Shown here piece by piece: positions 60,037-64,000 of a DNA stretch of 64,000 nucleotides (position 1 is the stretch's first letter; each line of letters opens with the position of its first letter). The notes beneath the pieces are model-generated. The model saw nothing but the letters and a program-made list of their open reading frames with translations, was not told the origin of the DNA and ran no database searches. The stretch is from an uncultured Tenacibaculum sp. (GTDB lineage Bacteria > Bacteroidota > Bacteroidia > Flavobacteriales > Flavobacteriaceae). The stretch spans positions 1-64,000 of the forward strand of contig CAKZVD010000024.1 of assembly GCA_937922085.1 (NCBI GenBank), written 5' to 3'. The position numbers and the translations under genes are program-made.

Positions 60037-60984
60037 TTATGATTCTAATGACAAATAAAACCTTGAAACTAAATCAGTAATTTCTTCTTTTTTAGCAATA
60101 CCGTTTATCCATTTTTCAGGTATATTATTCCAACCATAATACATACCAGCCAAACCTCCATTAATTGCAGCAGTTGTATCTGTATCTCCTCCTAAATTAA
60201 CGGAACTTAATACTGATTCAGAGTAACTACTCGAATTCATAAAGCACCATATTGAACTTTCAATAGAGTCTAATACATATCCTTTTGAATTAATCTCTTC
60301 AATTGGATACTTATAAACTTTATTATTAAGTATTTTTTCAAATAATTTTACCTCTTCTTTATTAAAACCCTTTAATACTATAAAATCATTTACTTTTTTT
60401 TGCATCTTAGAATATGCTGATACTTTATTTTCTCCTGACAGCAATAAAATTCCAAATTCAACAAAAATGAAACATGAAATAATAGATCTAAAATGTGCAT
60501 GAGTAATACTTGAAACTTCTTTAATTACATTAAATCGAATATTTATATTTTCCTCTTTGTATAGAAAAAACACCAGAGGTAAAATTCTCATTAAAGAACC
60601 ATTACCATTGTTCTCAGGAAAAAACTCACCACTAAACTTAGCTTTTTCTCCTTTTATTATTCTATAAAGACTTCTTCTTGTCGTTCCTCCAATATCAAAT
60701 ACCTTATCATGAGCTCCCCAATATCCGTTTTGATACCATTTAACAAAAGTCTGTCCTATGTCTTCTATATCATATTTTCTTGTAAGGCTTTCTGCTGTAC
60801 AAAACATCATTGAACTATCATCTGAAAAAGTTCCTGCTGGTTGATTCCAACACAGATATTCTAAATAATCTTTTACAGGGTTTGTTGTCAAATAATCTCT
60901 CGACTTAAACTCTACTGGTACTCCTAATGCATCTCCAATAGCCTGTCCAAAGAATGCTTCTTTAATTTTTTTTGCTAGATTCAT
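60037..60984 (-). CDS. ADP-ribosylglycohydrolase (DraG/ARH-like)
   Basis: GQAIGDALGVPVEFKSRD, GTFSDDSSMMFCTAESL, NGSLMRILPL, SVNLGGDTDTTAAINGGLAGMYYG. Confidence 0.95.
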   Translation of the reverse strand: MNLAKKIKEAFFGQAIGDALGVPVEFKSRDYLTTNPVKDYLEYLCWNQPAGTFSDDSSMMFCTAESLTRKYDIEDIGQTFVKWYQNGYWGAHDKVFDIGGTTRRSLYRIIKGEKAKFSGEFFPENNGNGSLMRILPLVFFLYKEENINIRFNVIKEVSSITHAHFRSIISCFIFVEFGILLLSGENKVSAYSKMQKKVNDFIVLKGFNKEEVKLFEKILNNKVYKYPIEEINSKGYVLDSIESSIWCFMNSSSYSESVLSSVNLGGDTDTTAAINGGLAGMYYGWNNIPEKWINGIAKKEEITDLVSRFYLSLES

Positions 60985-61032
60985 TCCTTTTATTTTTAAT
61001 AATATAAATAATGTTTCAAAATCTCTTCTTTA

Positions 61033-61581
61033 TTACTTCTTTTCTATAAACTCAACAGGCACATGATCTGTTAACCAAACTCCATTTTTAGATTGGTAAA
61101 ACTCAAATCCTTTTGCAAACATTTCGCCTGATTTCACTATTAAAATAGTAGGTACTCCTCTTCTACTTCCTACTTTCATGGCTGTTTGTAAATCTTGACT
61201 TAAATGTACATGTTGTCTACTCATTTTTAGCAATCCTTTTGTTTGAATTGCTTGCATAAACTTTGGTACCGTTCCATGATATAAAAAACCTGGTGGTTGT
61301 ATTGCCTTCAATTCTAAATCGATGGTTTTTAATGAATGTCCTTGATTGGCTCTTATCATCGTTTCATCTTCATTAAAACTAAATCGTTTTTTATCATTTG
61401 TTGCTACTACTTCTTTCAAAATTTCTTTTGAAAGACGCATGTTTCTTCTTTTCGATTTTTCAATTAATTCGTCTACCATTGCCCAACCATTTTTATCGAG
61501 TTTTAAACCAATTGCTTCTGGTTGATGTCTTAGTAATAGACTTAAAAATTTACTTATTCTTTTTATATTTTTTTCGTTCAT
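61033..61581 (-). CDS. kptA: RNA 2'-phosphotransferase (Tpt1/KptA)
   Basis: ISKFLSLLLRHQPEAIGLKLDKNGW, IRANQGHSL, FLYHGTVPKFMQAIQTKGLLKMSRQHVHLS, GVWLTDHVPVEFI. Confidence 0.95.
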   Translation of the reverse strand: MNEKNIKRISKFLSLLLRHQPEAIGLKLDKNGWAMVDELIEKSKRRNMRLSKEILKEVVATNDKKRFSFNEDETMIRANQGHSLKTIDLELKAIQPPGFLYHGTVPKFMQAIQTKGLLKMSRQHVHLSQDLQTAMKVGSRRGVPTILIVKSGEMFAKGFEFYQSKNGVWLTDHVPVEFIEKK

Positions 61582-61583
61582 TT

Positions 61584-62450
61584 TTAATTTATTGTTTTTC
61601 CATTTAAAATATCTCGCTGTGTTTTCCCTATCGGAATTCTATACACAGGTATTTTAATATTAAAATGTTTTGTATATTTTTTTATAGCTTCATCAATCTC
61701 ATTCATATAATATCTTGATGAAAAATGCCCTAAAATTAATTTGTCAACTTTTATATTGGCTACCATTTCCATCACTTCTTCTAAAGAACTATGTTTATTT
61801 TTATCATTACCACTTTCTAATTCTTCTTTTGTTAAAAATGTAGCTTCATGAATTAATATTTCAGAATTATCATATTTAGCGTAATCAAAAACTGGCGTAT
61901 CACCTGAATACGTTAAAATAGTTTTACTTATTTCTTCTTTAATATAATCTTCTCCCTTTTCTTTCTTTAGTGCTACTAAGTCTTTTGGTAACAAACTTTT
62001 AAATTCATTTTTTAATTTATTCTTAGTTTCTAAGACTTTAAATGATAAACTTTTTAACTGATTTGGTACCACTATATGTTTATTTTCAAAACAAGTTACT
62101 TTATAATTTGTTTTAATATTCACTGTTTGATCGTCCTCTAAAGGAATCCATTGAGTTCCTTTAGTGTGGGGATCAAATTGAGAGGTAAATGTTTCTAAAA
62201 ATTGAAATGATCCTGCATCTTTAGGATAATATATATTAGGTTTTCTACCACCTACTAACTGATTAAATTGTAATAAACCTCCCAAATGATCTCGATCGGC
62301 ATGAGAAACAAATACATTTTTAACTTTTAACGATTTACCTAAAAGATTCGATGTTACTCCATCACCAGCATCCAACAACAATCCTAGCTCTTCTATAAAG
62401 TACCAAGTTGAAAATAATGCTGTTGAATAACCATCTATTGTTAGTTTCAT
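61584..62450 (-). CDS. RNase Z-like metallo-beta-lactamase-fold protein
   Basis: NVFVSHADRDHLGGLLQF, ILTYSGDTPVFDYA, ILIHEATFLTKEE, HSSLEEVMEM, LILGHFSSRY. Confidence 0.88.
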   Translation of the reverse strand: MKLTIDGYSTALFSTWYFIEELGLLLDAGDGVTSNLLGKSLKVKNVFVSHADRDHLGGLLQFNQLVGGRKPNIYYPKDAGSFQFLETFTSQFDPHTKGTQWIPLEDDQTVNIKTNYKVTCFENKHIVVPNQLKSLSFKVLETKNKLKNEFKSLLPKDLVALKKEKGEDYIKEEISKTILTYSGDTPVFDYAKYDNSEILIHEATFLTKEELESGNDKNKHSSLEEVMEMVANIKVDKLILGHFSSRYYMNEIDEAIKKYTKHFNIKIPVYRIPIGKTQRDILNGKTIN

Positions 62451-62497
62451 TTTAATTTTGTTTTATTAAATGTTCTCGATACAATTTTTCTTCTGAT

Positions 62498-62515
62498 TTC
62501 GACTTCGCTCAATCA
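62498..62515. repeat. diverged REP-like arm (TTCGACTTCGCTCAATCA)
   Basis: Resembles 47279-47299; lies inside TCTGAT...ATCAGA and TCTCGAT...ATCGAACTGAC flanks. Confidence 0.5.
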
Positions 62516-62558
62516 TCAGATAAATCAATCGAACTGACATTTATTTTTATCTTTTCTA

Positions 62559-63032
62559 TTAGAAATCATACACAACTGTATCAACTTCTTTTTTTATTAA
62601 ATTTTCTTCGATAATTGGTGCTATTTTCTCCCATTTCCCTCCTGCTAATCCACAACCAATTCTTGGCATGTGCACAGAAGCATTTAATTCTTTTGCTACA
62701 TCAGATAATTTTTCGAGACACTTATTAACTGCTTCATATCTTATGGGAACTCCATTACTTCCTGTTTTCATACCTCTTTGTGCAATCATATTACACACAT
62801 ATATAAACTTATCCACTTGTATAATTTGAATATTCCCTAGCCCAAAATCATTTTTTGATCTTTCTCTGTGCCACTTCCGATAACTAGATTCAGGTTCTTT
62901 CCATCTTTTTGAAATAGCCGAAACAAATCCTTTCCCCCAACCTCCTAAATCATTACAAATATGAGCTATAATTTTAGTTCCTTTTGCTTGAGGAGAGGTT
63001 GCATCTCCTTTTAAATATTGTATCTCTTTCAT
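62559..63032 (-). CDS. macro-domain protein of the TARG1/Poa1/DarG-like (ALC1-like) class
   Basis: IQYLKGDATSPQAKGTKIIAHICNDLGGWGKGFVSAISKRW...MPRIGCGLAGGKWEKIAPIIEE. Confidence 0.88.
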   Translation of the reverse strand: MKEIQYLKGDATSPQAKGTKIIAHICNDLGGWGKGFVSAISKRWKEPESSYRKWHRERSKNDFGLGNIQIIQVDKFIYVCNMIAQRGMKTGSNGVPIRYEAVNKCLEKLSDVAKELNASVHMPRIGCGLAGGKWEKIAPIIEENLIKKEVDTVVYDF

Positions 63033-63040
63033 TTTCTTTT

Positions 63041-63556
63041 TTATTTTTCTATGGGATAAATCCCTTTGTTAAAATATATTTTATAATTTTCTTCATCAAA
63101 ACACACAAAAATCACTTTTTCTAAAATTGGATGTTCTTGTACTGCTTTTATAGCTATTTCTGCTGCTAATTCTTTTGGAAAACGATAAATGCCTGTACTA
63201 ATGTTTGGAAAAGCAATTGTTTTTAAATTGTTTTCTTTTGCTAAAAACAAACTGTTTTTATAGCAATTTTCTAATAACTCTTCTTCTCTTTTATTTCCTT
63301 TATTATAAACAGGACCAACCTTATGAATTACTTTTATTGCTGGTAAATTACCTGCTGTGGTAATTACTGTCTCTCCCGTTTTACATTTTCCTTGTCGGTT
63401 TCTTATGTGTTGACATGCTTCTAAAATTTCTTTTCCTCCTGCTTTATGAATTGCTCCATCAACCCCACTTCCTCCTAACAAACTACTATTTGCTGCATTT
63501 ACAATAGCGTCTACTTTTATTTTAGTGATATCTCCTTGTACTACTTCAATTTTCAT
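63041..63556 (-). CDS. MacroD/YmdB-like macro-domain O-acetyl-ADP-ribose deacetylase
   Basis: [37 protein letters not shown]...[22 protein letters not shown]. Confidence 0.95.
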   Translation of the reverse strand: MKIEVVQGDITKIKVDAIVNAANSSLLGGSGVDGAIHKAGGKEILEACQHIRNRQGKCKTGETVITTAGNLPAIKVIHKVGPVYNKGNKREEELLENCYKNSLFLAKENNLKTIAFPNISTGIYRFPKELAAEIAIKAVQEHPILEKVIFVCFDEENYKIYFNKGIYPIEK

Positions 63557-63971
63557 ATTGCTTATCTATTTCTTCAACAAGTTTTCCAATTATTGAAGAT
63601 TCACTTTTATCATATTTACTTCCTATATAAACTTTCACCACTTCAATTGTTCCTTGTATAGCATCATTAAACGTTTCTAAATCTTGAGAAGGCACCCATA
63701 ATTCATTATGAATTTTTCCCCCTACATTTTCTACTTTATATTTTTGAAATTCTTCTTCTGTAATTTCAAACTTTGTTACAAAACCTAAATAGTTTCCAAA
63801 CGGATCTGTTGTATTCCATTTTCTTGCTATTTCTGAAGCGTACTCTTCATTTAATACTGGATAAAATATAGGTTGCCAGTCTAAACGTGGTGGAAATTTT
63901 TTAAATCCACTTTCTGCAATTAATTCTAATTCTTTTTCTCCTACGGGTCTATATAGTATTATTGTTTTCAT
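63546..63971 (-). CDS. small 'ADP-ribosylation/crystallin J1'-like protein (possible ART fold)
   Basis: [48 protein letters not shown]...GFVTKFEIT...[15 protein letters not shown]; overlaps the MacroD ORF. Confidence 0.65.
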   Translation of the reverse strand: MKTIILYRPVGEKELELIAESGFKKFPPRLDWQPIFYPVLNEEYASEIARKWNTTDPFGNYLGFVTKFEITEEEFQKYKVENVGGKIHNELWVPSQDLETFNDAIQGTIEVVKVYIGSKYDKSESSIIGKLVEEIDKQYEN

Positions 63972-64000
63972 TTTTCTTTTAATTTTTTGTGTTTTATAAA

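Noticed and set aside
62559-63032. Complete DarTG toxin-antitoxin system
   Set aside because: The macro protein is DarG/TARG1-like, but no DarT homologue was recognised in this window; it would need sequence beyond 64000.
1-64000. tRNA/rRNA genes
   Set aside because: No recognisable tRNA-like or rRNA sequence seen by eye; a tRNAscan/Infernal run would be decisive.

Overview
AT-rich, gene-dense window that looks like a Flavobacteriaceae chromosome (Bacteroidetes-type TAnnTTTG promoters, YtxJ, DUF4129/DUF4350/MoxR/DUF58 cluster, FAS1 lipoprotein). Taxonomy is inferred from protein style only. Most of the window is housekeeping: ABC-F, ttcA, typA, fahA, clpB, parE/parC, guaB, and the RDD-SpoIIM-DUF4129-DUF4350-MoxR-DUF58 cluster. 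Main points of interest: (1) a minus-strand run at 56.7-64.0 kb dominated by NAD+/ADP-ribose and RNA 2'-phosphate chemistry: Sir2, three different macro-domain proteins, ADP-ribosylglycohydrolase, KptA/Tpt1, an RNase Z-like MBL protein, a 2OG-Fe(II) oxygenase and a small crystallin-J1-like/ART-like protein. It reaches the right edge and may continue. (2) Two double-glycine-leader, Cys-containing small peptides. One (15470-15610) is absent from the supplied ORF track and its locus is covered by a wrong-frame ORF. A stand-alone membrane-anchored C39-type peptidase is also present. (3) Adjacent paralogous TPR histidine kinases carrying two different kinase-core classes beside a LytTR regulator. 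(4) Two intergenic VNTRs (7-mer x ~12, 8-mer x 25) inside similar composite repeat regions. (5) A 1.7 kb hairpin-rich, gene-poor stretch next to an IS1182-like transposase end. (6) Two unlisted pseudogenes: a GNAT gene with one nonsense codon and a DUF7003-like gene with frameshifts. No rRNA, tRNA or CRISPR array was recognised.
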